From the NCBI RefSeq assembly GCF_012999535.1, contig NZ_JABBWV010000003.1:332439-396438 (forward strand): 64,000 nt of DNA. The letters are read 5' to 3'. The stretch comes from Microbispora sp. H11081. GTDB lineage: Bacteria > Actinomycetota > Actinomycetes > Streptosporangiales > Streptosporangiaceae. Below, in pieces: positions 1 through 8,140 of the stretch (positions are counted from its first letter, which is position 1; each line of letters starts with the position of its first letter). A program made the position numbers and the translations under genes. The notes beneath the pieces were generated by a model, which did not search any database, was not told the DNA's origin, and was given only the letters and a program-made list of their open reading frames with translations.

Positions 1-99
1 GAGCAACGCGAGGGGAACGGTCATGATCCGAGACTATACGCTGAAGGTATACACCTGAGGGATACTGGCTGAAAAAATGGGCCCTGAAGACGGGCATGC
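1..99. other. no gene recognised at left edge
   Basis: No coding frame with recognisable sequence is seen here. The stretch lies beyond the tRNA-His terminator on the minus strand and is AT-richer than the rest of the window (for example the run gaaaaaatgg at 71-80). It may belong to the control region of a gene outside the window. Confidence 0.3.
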
Positions 100-135
100 A
101 AAACGAACGGCCGGTCCGTAGGGACCGGCCGTTCG
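100..135 (-). terminator. Rho-independent terminator after tRNA-His
   Basis: A perfect 14-bp stem (cgaacggccggtcc at 104-117 with its complement at 122-135) and a 4-nt loop are followed on the minus strand by a run of four T (100-103). It begins 6 bp after the encoded CCA end of the tRNA, so it most likely ends that transcript. Confidence 0.85.
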
Positions 136-140
136 CCGTC

Positions 141-217
141 TGGGGTGAGTGATGGGACTTGAACCCACGACATCCAGGACCACAACCTGGCGCTCTGCCA
201 GCTGAGCTACACCCACC
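141..217 (-). tRNA. tRNA-His (anticodon GTG)
   Basis: Read on the minus strand, a full cloverleaf can be folded. The acceptor stem pairs GTGGGTG (216-210) with CACTCAC (151-145), with one G-T pair. The D-arm begins AGCTCAGC, the anticodon loop TTGTGGT carries GTG, and the T-arm contains GGTTCAAGTCCC. The extra G at -1 (217) opposite C73 (144) is the identity mark of tRNA-His, and CCA is encoded at 143-141. A possible -10 box TACACT lies at 246-251 on the same strand, which would give a short 5' leader removed by RNase P. Confidence 0.95.
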
Positions 218-303
218 ATGTCCGCCGTTCGAGGCGTACGAAGAAAGTGTAGCGGCATCTCGGAGTGCTTCGCGCCCCAATACCGCCGCGTCCGGGCGGG
301 CGG

Positions 304-900
304 TCAGGGGCCGGAGACGGCCTCCGCGACCTCCCGCGCGGTGGCGGAGTCGGGGCCGGGCTGCGGCACGAAGACCGCGGCCCGGTAGTAGCGCAGCTCC
401 CTGATGCTCTCGGTGATGTCGGCCAGCGCGCGGTGGCCGCCCTGCTTCTCGGGGGAGGCGAAGTAGACCCGGGGGTACCAGCGGCGGGCCAGTTCCTTGA
501 TCGACGACACGTCGACCATCCGGTAGTGCAGGAACGCGTCCACCAGCGGCATGTCCCGGGCGATGAAGGCGCGGTCGGTGGCGATGGAGTTGCCGCACAG
601 CGGCGCCTTCTTGGCCTCCGGCACGTGGGAGCGGATGTATTCGAGCACGACGGCCTCGGCCTCCGCCAGGGTCACCCCCGACGAGAGGGCCCGCAACAGA
701 CCCGAGGACGTGTGCATCTCCCGCACGACCTCGGACATCTGCTCCAGCGTCTCCGCGGGGGGCTTGATGACGACGTCCACGCCCTCGTCGAGCTGGTTCA
801 GCTCGCTGTCGGTGACCACGCAGGCCACCTCGATCAGCGCGTCCTGGCCGAGGTCGAGCCCGGTCATCTCACAGTCGATCCAGACCAGCGGGTCAGTCAT
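304..900 (-). CDS. orn: oligoribonuclease
   Basis: This 198-residue 3'-5' exoribonuclease of the DEDDh family degrades 2-5 nt RNA fragments, and also linear c-di-GMP products such as pGpG, to mononucleotides in the cytoplasm. The first acidic motif, WIDCEMTG, starts at residue 7 (D9, E11) and the last, GGHRALADI, carries the H and D of DEDDh near the C-terminus. The length matches the family (about 180-200). The ATG at 900 gives the usual N-terminus. It is transcribed toward the tRNA-His gene 87 bp downstream. The orn next to tRNA-His arrangement is, from general knowledge, common in actinobacteria. Confidence 0.95.
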   Translation of the reverse strand: MTDPLVWIDCEMTGLDLGQDALIEVACVVTDSELNQLDEGVDVVIKPPAETLEQMSEVVREMHTSSGLLRALSSGVTLAEAEAVVLEYIRSHVPEAKKAPLCGNSIATDRAFIARDMPLVDAFLHYRMVDVSSIKELARRWYPRVYFASPEKQGGHRALADITESIRELRYYRAAVFVPQPGPDSATAREVAEAVSGP

Positions 901-933
901 GGCTCAAGAGTAATGCTCGTGCCTGATGGGACG

Positions 934-1992
934 TCACCGAGATTCGAGCGAGTCCGTCACGCGCTTGATGATCGTCTGGTCCAGGTTGTCGGGCACCGAG
1001 ACGTACAGCATCGCGGGACGGGCGTTCAGGCCGCGGTCCACGAGGACGATCGCGCCCTTCTCCTTCTTCCACTTCAGGCCGCCGGCCTCGGCGACTTTGG
1101 TGAAGTCCATCTCGAACTCGATCACCCAGCCCTGCTTGCCGCTCACGGTCGTGGCCTCGCTGCGCAGGATCTTGCGCTCGTGCTCGATGCCGTAGAAGAG
1201 CGGGTCGTAGGCGAGCAGCAACGTCTGGGACAGCTCCCCGAAGCTCTCCGGGCCGCTGTAGGGGAAGATCTGCGGCACCTCGGCGGTGTAGACGCTGCCC
1301 ACCCAGTCGCCGCCCCTGCCGTCGTAGTTCGCCTGGGACGTCATGTGGCAGCCGCTCGTCCACAGCGGCATCCTCGGGTCGGACGGGTCGTTGACGTTCT
1401 TCGACTCCGGCACCTGCCACTGGTCGCCCGGGTACGCGTACGACAGGCCGGTCACGGAATCCTGGATGCGGCCATCGGACGGCTGGGGGAGCTGGGGCAG
1501 CGGCGGCGCGGACTCCGGCACCGGCCGGGGCGGCACGGTCTGGTCGAGCTGCGGCGCCGTCGCGGTGACCTCGGGCCGGGCGATACCCGAGCCCGCGCGG
1601 TCGCGCAGGAGGACGACCGCGCCGCCGATGACGAGCGCGAGCACGACCACCGCGGTGACGCCGCCCACGATCCACGGCCAGACCGGCGCCTGACGCCGCG
1701 GAGCGCCGAAGTCCGCCCCGGGAAGCGGCCCCGGCTGGAACTGCCCGCCCTGGAACTGGCCGCTCTGGAACTGGCCGGCTTGGAACTGTGGCGACTGGAA
1801 CTGCGGCGTCTGGAACTCTGCTGTCTGGGACTGGGCCGTCTGAGACTGGGCTGTCTGGAACTGCGGCTGCGGCGGCGCCCCGGCCGCCTGCTCGGGCGCG
1901 TGGGTGGCGTCGGTCCACTGGGTGCCGTCCCACCATCGAAGGAGGGGGGAGCCGTACGGGTCCGGATACCAGCCGGCGGGGGTCGTCGTCAT
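934..1992 (-). CDS. DUF2510 membrane protein
   Basis: The N-terminus carries a DUF2510 motif (AGWYPDPYG...LRWWDGTQWTD), a short Trp-rich domain found at the ends of many actinobacterial membrane proteins. A repetitive Gln/Phe-rich stretch of FQ(T/S/A)(A/G)QFQ units follows (about residues 45-85), then one membrane helix (VWPWIVGGVTAVVVLALVIGG), a Pro-rich linker and an outer domain of about 210 residues with no recognised family. The ATG at 1992 places the DUF2510 motif at the very start; an in-frame GTG at 2001 is possible. It begins 20 bp after the stop of the pseudokinase gene and is probably cotranscribed with the kinases, so it may be a partner or sensor of them (inference). Confidence 0.75.
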   Translation of the reverse strand: MTTTPAGWYPDPYGSPLLRWWDGTQWTDATHAPEQAAGAPPQPQFQTAQSQTAQSQTAEFQTPQFQSPQFQAGQFQSGQFQGGQFQPGPLPGADFGAPRRQAPVWPWIVGGVTAVVVLALVIGGAVVLLRDRAGSGIARPEVTATAPQLDQTVPPRPVPESAPPLPQLPQPSDGRIQDSVTGLSYAYPGDQWQVPESKNVNDPSDPRMPLWTSGCHMTSQANYDGRGGDWVGSVYTAEVPQIFPYSGPESFGELSQTLLLAYDPLFYGIEHERKILRSEATTVSGKQGWVIEFEMDFTKVAEAGGLKWKKEKGAIVLVDRGLNARPAMLYVSVPDNLDQTIIKRVTDSLESR

Positions 1993-2011
1993 GTCCGCCA
2001 CACTAATGAAA

Positions 2012-3370
2012 TCAGCATTTGTAGGTGAAACTTGCCTTGTCCTGGATCGGGTCCCCGGTCGTCGTGGGGGACAGGACCCGCAGTGTGGCCGTGCCCTTGA
2101 AGGATCCCGACCCGGTCACCTTCCAGTGCAGGGGAAGGTTCACCGACGTGTCTCCCGAGGAGATCCGCTGCTCCTGCTCCAGCGGTTCGGGGTTGTCGCT
2201 GCGGATCCAGAGGTAGCGGATCGTCCCGGCCCCGCCGTTGGTCGTGACGACGCCGGTGAAGTCGGCTCTGCCGTCGCAGCGCACCGTCTTCTTGGGCGCC
2301 TTGACGTCGACTTCGCTGACCGCGAGCGGCGGGGTGGACGACTGGCGCAGCCAAAGGATCACCACGGCGATCAGGATCGCCAGCAGGAGGGTGCCCGCCC
2401 AGGCCGTCGTACGCTTGCGGCGCCGACGGGGAGGGGTCGCACCGGAATGCGTGGCGGTGACGGCGGCGGAGGTCTGCCCCGACCGCCAGATCTGCGCCGC
2501 CGTGGTCTCGGTGGGAACTCCCGGCCCGAATCGCATCATCACGTCGCCGGGGTCGTCCACGGAGCCGGGCAGGTCGAGCAGGGTCACGGCCTCTCCCTGC
2601 GGAGAGCCGGCGGCGACGGGGACCACGGGGGTCGGCGGAGACGAGGGGGTCGGGGGAGACGCGGGCGCGTGGAGGCCGTCCGCGGCGCGGGCCAGTCCTT
2701 CCCTGCCCAGGCCGGGGAACGCCTCACGCTCGGCGAGCAGGGCGTCGCGGACGGCGGCCAGTCCGTGGGCGGGAGCGGCGGTGGACGCCCATCCGAGCAC
2801 CGCCGCGGCACGGTCCCTGGCGCAGGTGGCGGCCAGTGTGCCGGCGAGCGAGGCCCAGGCCGCGACGTCCTGCTCCGCGCTCGCGTGCTCGTCCCTGATC
2901 GCCCGCAGCAGGCCGCGTTCGGCCAGCAGCACCGAGCCGTCCTCCCCGATGACGACCGTCCCGGGGTGCAGCGCGCCATGGGCCAGCCCCGCGGCGTGTA
3001 CGGCGAGCAGCGCCTGCGCGGTCTCCAGGAGCACGGTCGCCGCGCCGCCCGCGTCCAGCAGGCCGGCGGCCATCAGGTCGGCGACGGAGGGAGCCGCCCT
3101 GGTCGTGATGAGCCAGACCTCGTCGCGCGCGGCCACGAGGTCGATCACGGTCAGCAGGCCGATCGGCCCGCCCCGCTGGAGACGCACGTCGGCGCCGACG
3201 GCCGCCACGAGCCGTTCACGCGCCTGGGCCGTGGCGACGGCCCGGGGATCGAATCGCAGCACGCCGGACCGCCGCCCGTCGGGGGAGACGGCGTCCGCCC
3301 AGGTGCCGACCTCGCTGCTCCGGGTGCGGCCGGTGAGCCGGTGTCCCGCGACAGTCACGCCTTCACGCAT
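2012..3370 (-). CDS. membrane-anchored pseudokinase
   Basis: This 452-residue protein has the outline of a bacterial Ser/Thr kinase (residues about 60-235) but has lost its catalytic residues. The HRDxKPxN loop reads HGALHPGTV (131-139), without the catalytic Asp, and the DFG position reads LAERG (149-153). A Pro/Ser-rich linker, a basic patch (PRRRRKRTT), one membrane helix (about 323-342) and an outer beta-rich domain of about 100 residues ending in Cys follow. The only two Cys of the outer domain could form a disulfide. It lies downstream of two apparently active kinases, so a role as a phosphorylation target or scaffold is plausible (inference). The mycobacterial MviN pseudokinase domain is a known precedent for such scaffolds. 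Confidence 0.75.
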   Translation of the reverse strand: MREGVTVAGHRLTGRTRSSEVGTWADAVSPDGRRSGVLRFDPRAVATAQARERLVAAVGADVRLQRGGPIGLLTVIDLVAARDEVWLITTRAAPSVADLMAAGLLDAGGAATVLLETAQALLAVHAAGLAHGALHPGTVVIGEDGSVLLAERGLLRAIRDEHASAEQDVAAWASLAGTLAATCARDRAAAVLGWASTAAPAHGLAAVRDALLAEREAFPGLGREGLARAADGLHAPASPPTPSSPPTPVVPVAAGSPQGEAVTLLDLPGSVDDPGDVMMRFGPGVPTETTAAQIWRSGQTSAAVTATHSGATPPRRRRKRTTAWAGTLLLAILIAVVILWLRQSSTPPLAVSEVDVKAPKKTVRCDGRADFTGVVTTNGGAGTIRYLWIRSDNPEPLEQEQRISSGDTSVNLPLHWKVTGSGSFKGTATLRVLSPTTTGDPIQDKASFTYKC

Positions 3371-3467
3371 CTACCGCCGCCTTCGGTGTCATCCGCGTCT
3401 CCGCGTCGTCCGCGCACGCGTCCCTGGACAGTGTGGCGGGAACGAGGCCGGTCGTCACCAGCCTTCA

Positions 3468-4991
3468 TCACCGCGGTGGCTCTGCCTCCGGAGACGGGTC
3501 GGTGCCGCCCTGCGTCGGGGAGGGCTGGCTGCTGGGCTGGGTCGTCGGCTGGGTGGGCGGCTTGCTCGTCGGGGTGGGGTCGGCCCGCCTGGTCGGGGTG
3601 GTGTTCTTCGGCGGGTCCACCGTGACCGTGGGATCTTCGGAGGGCTCGGGGTCGGGCGAGGGCTTCGGCTTCTGCGTGGGCTTCTTGGTCGGCGTGGGAT
3701 TCGGCTTCGGCTTCGGCGAGGGGGTGGCCCTGGAGGTCGGCCTCCGGGTCGCCGTGGGCTGCGCGACCGGCGGCTGCGCCGCGCCCTGACTGGGCTTGCC
3801 GGTCGCCGCCTGGCTCGGGGAGGGCTTGTCCGGTTTCTCGGTGGGCTCGTCGGAGGGTTCGTCCGCCGGGGGCGTCTCCGGCTCGGCCTCGACGTCGATG
3901 GACGAGGGGTCGACCGCGGGCGAACTGGGCGTCTCGATCGTCGTCCCCGCCTGCAGGGTGGTGCCGCTCACGGTCTGCACCAGCGCCACGGTCCCACCGG
4001 CGATCACGACCATGCCCGCCAGGGTCAGGCCGATCTTCATGCGGGTCTGGGCCAGCAGGCCGCCGAGCTTCGTCTCGGCCAGCGCGGTGCCGGTCTCCGG
4101 GGCTGCCTCCTTCAACGGGAAGAACGGCACGAGCAGCCCGGCGAGCGCGGCGAGCCGCCGCCGTCCACGCTCCTCCCAGGCGGGGCCGTACGCGCCGGCG
4201 GCGACGGTCTCGAGTGCCCGCAGGAACTCCTCGGCCGACGCGAACCGGTCCTCGGGCCGCTTGGCCATGCCGACCTCCACGAGGTCGCGCAGCGGGGGCG
4301 GCACCTCCTCGACCGGAGGCGGGGTCGCCTGGTGCTGGCGGGCCAGCGCGGCCATGTTCTGCGCGCGGAAGGGCCGGCCGCCGGTGAGGCACTCGAAGAA
4401 GACAACAGTGGCGGCGTAGACGTCGGTCGCCGGTCCTGCCTTCCCGCCCGCCCACTGCTCCGGGGCCATGTACGGCGGCGTCCCCGCCGCCTTGACCCCT
4501 TCGCCCGCCTGCGCCGCGATGCCGAAGTCGACGAGCTTGCTGATGCCGTCGGCCTCGACCATGACGTTCTCGGGCTTGTAGTCCCGGTGGACGATGCCGA
4601 TGGAGTGGGCGGCGGCCAGGGCGAGCAGCGAGCCCTTGAGCACGGTGAGCGCGGCCTCGGGGCCGGTCGGGCCCTCCGAGCGGAGCATGGCGCGCAGCGA
4701 GACGCCGTCGACGAGTTCCATGACGATGGCCGCGCCGCGCGCGGTCTCCACGTACTCGTAGAAGCGCACGGAGTGCGGGTGGGGGTCCATCGCGGCCAGC
4801 AGCCGGGCCTCGTGCCGGAACCTGGCGACGAAGTGGAGGTCCGCCATCATCTCGTCGGACAGGTACTTGATCGCCACCGGGAGGTCGTCCGCATCGTGCC
4901 GCGCGAGGACCACGCGCCCGGCGCCCCCCGTGCCGAGCTCACGGATCTCCGTGTAGCCGGGGACGCGCCAGGCGCCTGTCTGGCCGTGCAT
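3468..4991 (-). CDS. membrane Ser/Thr protein kinase
   Basis: The cytoplasmic kinase domain has the Gly-rich loop GTGGAGRV, the ATP-binding Lys in VAIKYL (residue 42), HRDYKPEN (135-142), DFG (155-157) and GTPPYMAPEQW, so it should be active. One membrane helix (about 319-341) follows, then an outer tail of about 165 residues made almost only of Pro, Thr, Ser and Lys, typical of a wall-spanning stalk without a folded sensor. The ATG at 4991 (or GTG at 4994) is preferred because GAGGAG lies at 5002-5007, 10 (or 7) nt upstream; the ATG at 5009 is part of that site. Next to it are the pseudokinase (97 bp downstream) and a paralogous kinase. Confidence 0.9.
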   Translation of the reverse strand: MHGQTGAWRVPGYTEIRELGTGGAGRVVLARHDADDLPVAIKYLSDEMMADLHFVARFRHEARLLAAMDPHPHSVRFYEYVETARGAAIVMELVDGVSLRAMLRSEGPTGPEAALTVLKGSLLALAAAHSIGIVHRDYKPENVMVEADGISKLVDFGIAAQAGEGVKAAGTPPYMAPEQWAGGKAGPATDVYAATVVFFECLTGGRPFRAQNMAALARQHQATPPPVEEVPPPLRDLVEVGMAKRPEDRFASAEEFLRALETVAAGAYGPAWEERGRRRLAALAGLLVPFFPLKEAAPETGTALAETKLGGLLAQTRMKIGLTLAGMVVIAGGTVALVQTVSGTTLQAGTTIETPSSPAVDPSSIDVEAEPETPPADEPSDEPTEKPDKPSPSQAATGKPSQGAAQPPVAQPTATRRPTSRATPSPKPKPNPTPTKKPTQKPKPSPDPEPSEDPTVTVDPPKNTTPTRRADPTPTSKPPTQPTTQPSSQPSPTQGGTDPSPEAEPPR

Positions 4992-5114
4992 CACGGTGTG
5001 TCTCCTCATCGCCTGGGGCCCCCGCCGAATGACGAGACCGTAGCTTAGTGACGGCCCCGCGATTACGATGAAAAGTCACGATTTAGTCAGACGGCATTGT
5101 CAGGGGCGTTCGCG

Positions 5115-7364
5115 TCATCTGATGCACGGGCCCGTACTCCGGGTGAGTGTGGCAGCGCCGCCCGCCGCAGCCGGTGACGTCGACGCGGTGACCGCGTAGG
5201 AGTCGCAGGGCCATTGGGCGTAGGTGTACATGGCCGTGACGGTGTAAGCGGTCTTGCCCGACAGGCTGTAGGACGTGGTCGCGGCCCTGGAGCCGCCCGT
5301 CATCCAGGCGAGGTCGAGCCGCACCGCGGAGGTGTTGCCCGTGGTGACGGCGACGGTGGCCGTGGCCGTCGTTCCGCTGATGGACAGGCTCTGCACACGC
5401 ACCTGGCTGACCGAGGCGGGGCAGGTCACCTTGACCGAACTCGACGCCGTGCCGCTCGGGGCCGCGGGGTCGGTCGAGGCGCCGAACGTGACGCTCTCAC
5501 CGCAGGGGCGGCGAGAGAAGGTGTACGACAGCGTCCGCGTGTAGGTCCTCGCTCCGGACAGGCGGACCGTCGTCGTGCCGCCGCCCGCCGAGGGCGCGGA
5601 GAACTTGCCGGTGAGATCGACAGGGCCGGTGCCGTCGGTGGTCACGGTCACCGTGGCCGTCGCGACCCCGGTCGAGGACACGGCCGGTGTGCCGGCCTTC
5701 ACCGAGGTGACGGAGGTCGGGCAGGCCGGGGCCTTCGCCGTGGCGGCCTGGGCGCCGCCCGGCGCGGCCGGGCCGGTGGCGACGCTCATGCCCCAGGTGC
5801 CCGAGCAGGCGCGGCCGAGATCGCCGGAGACGGTGCGGGTGTAGGAGGTCGCGCCGCTGAGGGTGAGCGTGCGCGTGGCGGTCACCGCGCCGTTCACGGT
5901 GAAGCGCACGGTCAGCGTCACCTTGCCCGGCCCGCTGGTCTTGACGGTGACCGTTCCGGTGCCGGTCGCGTCGTCCTTGCCGGCCCCGGCCTTGTACGAC
6001 AGCCCGCCCACGCCCAGGTCCGAGACCTTGAGCGGCGGGGGAGAGGGCGGGGGAGAGGGCGACGGAGACGGAGACGGCTTCGGCGAGACCTTGGGGGAGA
6101 CCTTGGGAGATGGCAGGGGAGAGGGCAGAGGAGACTGCAGAGGAGAGGGCATGGGCGAGGACGCCGGGGCGCTGGTCGTGGGACTGGGCGTCTCCGTGAC
6201 CGCCTCCTCCGACGGCGCCGCCGAGGGGGATTCCGAGGGGGTCTCGTCCGGGCTCTCCTCTGGGCTCTCTGGGCTTTCCTCGGGGGCGGCCTGTGACGCT
6301 GTTCCCTGCGACGCCGTTTCCTGCGACGCGACGGTGCGGGTTCCGGACGAGCCGAGGGCGTACGCGCCGACGCCGCCGGCCGCGACCACCAGGAGCACGG
6401 CCCCGGCGGTGAGCAGGACGCCCTTGCTCCGCACCGACCGCAGCACCGTGGTGAACAGCGAGGAGCCGGTCTCGGCGGGACGCACCCGGTCCAGCGGGAA
6501 CGCCGCGGCCAGAGCGGCGGCGAGCGCGGCCAGCCTGCGGCGGCCCCGCTCCTCCCACGCCGGGCCGTACGCCGCCGCGGCGGCCTCCTCCAGTTCGGCG
6601 ACGAACGCGGCGGCGCCTGACGGCCGCAGCGCGGGGTCCTTCGCCATGCCGCGCGCGACCAGTCGCCGCAGCGGCCCGGGGATCTCGTCGAGGGGCACGG
6701 GCGCGGTCATGTGCATGTGGCGCAGCACGACGTGCTCGGTCGCCCGGTATGGCCGGTGCCCGGTCAGGCACTCGAAGAAGACCGCTGTGGCGGCGTACAC
6801 GTCGGACGCCGGTGAGGCGGTCGCGCCCGCCCACTGCTCCGGGGCCATGTACGGCGGGGTGCCGGCGGGGGCGGGGGATCCGCCGGCCCGCACGGCGATG
6901 CCGAAGTCGGCGAGCTTGCTCGTCCCGTCGGCGGCGACCAGCACGTTCTCCGGCTTGTAGTCGCGGTGGACGACGCCGGTCGCGTGTGCGGCGGCCAGGC
7001 CGAGAAGGGAGCCCTTGAGGACGGCGAGCGCGGCCTCGGGACCGGTCGGGCCCTGCTCGCGCAGCAGCGCCCGCAGGGTGGGACCCTCGACCAGTTCCAT
7101 GACGATCGCGGCGCCCCGCCCGGTCTCCAGGTACTCGTAGAGCCGCACTACGTGCGGGTCGTCCAGCTCGACGAGCAGGCGGGCCTCCTGCCGGAAACGG
7201 GCGACGAACCCCCCGTCACGGCGCAGGTCCTCCGACAGGTACTTGATCGCGACCGTGGCGCCGGACTGCTCGTGGACGGCGAGGACGACGCGGCCGCCGC
7301 CACCCGCGCCCAGCTCGCGCGTCACCCTGTAACCGGGCACATTCCAGTGCTCGGCGGAACTCAT
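5115..7364 (-). CDS. membrane Ser/Thr protein kinase with three outer repeats
   Basis: This 749-residue protein has a kinase domain with all catalytic motifs (Lys 41 in VAIKYL, HRDYKPEN from 133, DFG at 153-155, GTPPYMAPEQW), closely similar to the neighbouring kinase. A membrane helix follows at about 315-337 and a Ser/Pro/Glu-rich stalk to about 450. The C-terminal 300 residues hold three similar units of about 95 residues, each with a TATVTVTT-like strand, a (S/T)YTRT or YTVT motif and paired Cys. These are probably Ig-like beta sandwiches facing the cell wall or surface. GGGAGG ends 4 nt before the ATG at 7364. The likely role is sensing an extracellular ligand and phosphorylating cytoplasmic targets. 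Confidence 0.9.
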   Translation of the reverse strand: MSSAEHWNVPGYRVTRELGAGGGGRVVLAVHEQSGATVAIKYLSEDLRRDGGFVARFRQEARLLVELDDPHVVRLYEYLETGRGAAIVMELVEGPTLRALLREQGPTGPEAALAVLKGSLLGLAAAHATGVVHRDYKPENVLVAADGTSKLADFGIAVRAGGSPAPAGTPPYMAPEQWAGATASPASDVYAATAVFFECLTGHRPYRATEHVVLRHMHMTAPVPLDEIPGPLRRLVARGMAKDPALRPSGAAAFVAELEEAAAAAYGPAWEERGRRRLAALAAALAAAFPLDRVRPAETGSSLFTTVLRSVRSKGVLLTAGAVLLVVAAGGVGAYALGSSGTRTVASQETASQGTASQAAPEESPESPEESPDETPSESPSAAPSEEAVTETPSPTTSAPASSPMPSPLQSPLPSPLPSPKVSPKVSPKPSPSPSPSPPPSPPPLKVSDLGVGGLSYKAGAGKDDATGTGTVTVKTSGPGKVTLTVRFTVNGAVTATRTLTLSGATSYTRTVSGDLGRACSGTWGMSVATGPAAPGGAQAATAKAPACPTSVTSVKAGTPAVSSTGVATATVTVTTDGTGPVDLTGKFSAPSAGGGTTTVRLSGARTYTRTLSYTFSRRPCGESVTFGASTDPAAPSGTASSSVKVTCPASVSQVRVQSLSISGTTATATVAVTTGNTSAVRLDLAWMTGGSRAATTSYSLSGKTAYTVTAMYTYAQWPCDSYAVTASTSPAAAGGAATLTRSTGPCIR

Positions 7365-7434
7365 GGGGCCTCCCAGATCGATCGGTCGGCCACAGTGTCG
7401 TCGAGGCCCCTTGCAACGCGCTTACAAATGCGGC

Positions 7435-8070
7435 CTATCGGTCGAGAATGTGCGCGGGGACGGGGATGCCCGGGGTGAGGCGCGGGTCGGGCTCGGGGGC
7501 GCCCCACGCGACGGTGAGCGGCAGCACGCCCGCCCAGACCGGCAGGTCGTAGTCCTCCTCGTCGTCGATCGGCGGCCCCTGCCGCACCTTGACCGACGCC
7601 TCCTCAAGCGACAGGGCGACGACGGCGGTGGCGGCCGTCTCCTTGCGGCCCGGCGGCCGTACGGCGTCCCACTGGCCGGGGGCGAGTTGCTCGGTGATGG
7701 CCCGCAGTCCCGCGAGCTGTTCCTCTGGGTCGTCCACCAGCCGGGCGAGGCCGTAGACCATGGCGGAGCGGTAGTTCACCGAATGGTGGAAGGCGGAGCG
7801 CGCCAGCACGATCCCGTCGAGGTGGGTGACGGTCACGCAGACCGGGGTGCCGAGCGCGGCGCGCAGCGAGGTCGCGCCGGTGGACCCGTGGAGATAGAGC
7901 GTGTCGCCGATCCGTCCGTAGCCGGTGGGGACGACCATCGGGGCGCCGCCCGCCAGCACGCCGAGATGGCAGATCAGGCCGGTGTCCAGGATCGCGTACA
8001 GCTCGGCGCGGTCGGTGCGTGCCCGATCTTTGGAGCGGTTAAGGGTCGTACGGGCGGTTGTGGAGAGCAT
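7435..8070 (-). CDS. pyridoxamine 5'-phosphate oxidase family protein
   Basis: This 211-residue protein of the split-barrel flavin-binding fold matches the actinobacterial group annotated as PNPOx-like. Motifs are ILDTGLICHLGVLAGGAPMVVPTGYGRIGDTLYLHGSTG near the N-terminus and SVNYRSAMVYG in the middle. The ATG at 8070 fits the family; an upstream in-frame start would only add unrelated residues. It is divergently transcribed from a MocR-type regulator, the arrangement in which PdxR-like regulators control PLP metabolism. Binding of flavin or F420 and the true substrate cannot be told from sequence. Confidence 0.8.
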   Translation of the reverse strand: MLSTTARTTLNRSKDRARTDRAELYAILDTGLICHLGVLAGGAPMVVPTGYGRIGDTLYLHGSTGATSLRAALGTPVCVTVTHLDGIVLARSAFHHSVNYRSAMVYGLARLVDDPEEQLAGLRAITEQLAPGQWDAVRPPGRKETAATAVVALSLEEASVKVRQGPPIDDEEDYDLPVWAGVLPLTVAWGAPEPDPRLTPGIPVPAHILDR

Positions 8071-8088
8071 GTCCGATACGGTAGGCGG

Positions 8089-8140
8089 AAGTGGACCGGT
8101 GGAACACGTCCACTCGACACCCATATGGAGAGACCACTTT
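8089..8140. promoter_or_regulatory. MocR/PdxR-type operator (three half-sites)
   Basis: Between the divergent PNPOx and MocR genes are AAGTGGACC (8089-8097, plus), AGTGGAC (8114-8108, minus) and AAAGTGGTCT (8140-8131, minus). These are three near-identical copies of one half-site in mixed orientation. MocR-family regulators of PLP metabolism are known to bind repeated sites of this AGTGGnC type. The third copy touches the proposed start codon of the regulator, which suggests autoregulation. Confidence 0.55.

Noticed and set aside
265..2028. Long plus-strand frame opposite orn and the DUF2510 gene
   Set aside because: It is antisense to two recognised genes, has no homology and is rich in Arg, Gly and Asp as expected for a shadow frame in high-GC DNA.
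2238..5048. 936-codon plus-strand frame across the kinase genes
   Set aside because: It is a mirror of the minus-strand kinase and pseudokinase genes with low-complexity Arg/Gly sequence and no domain.
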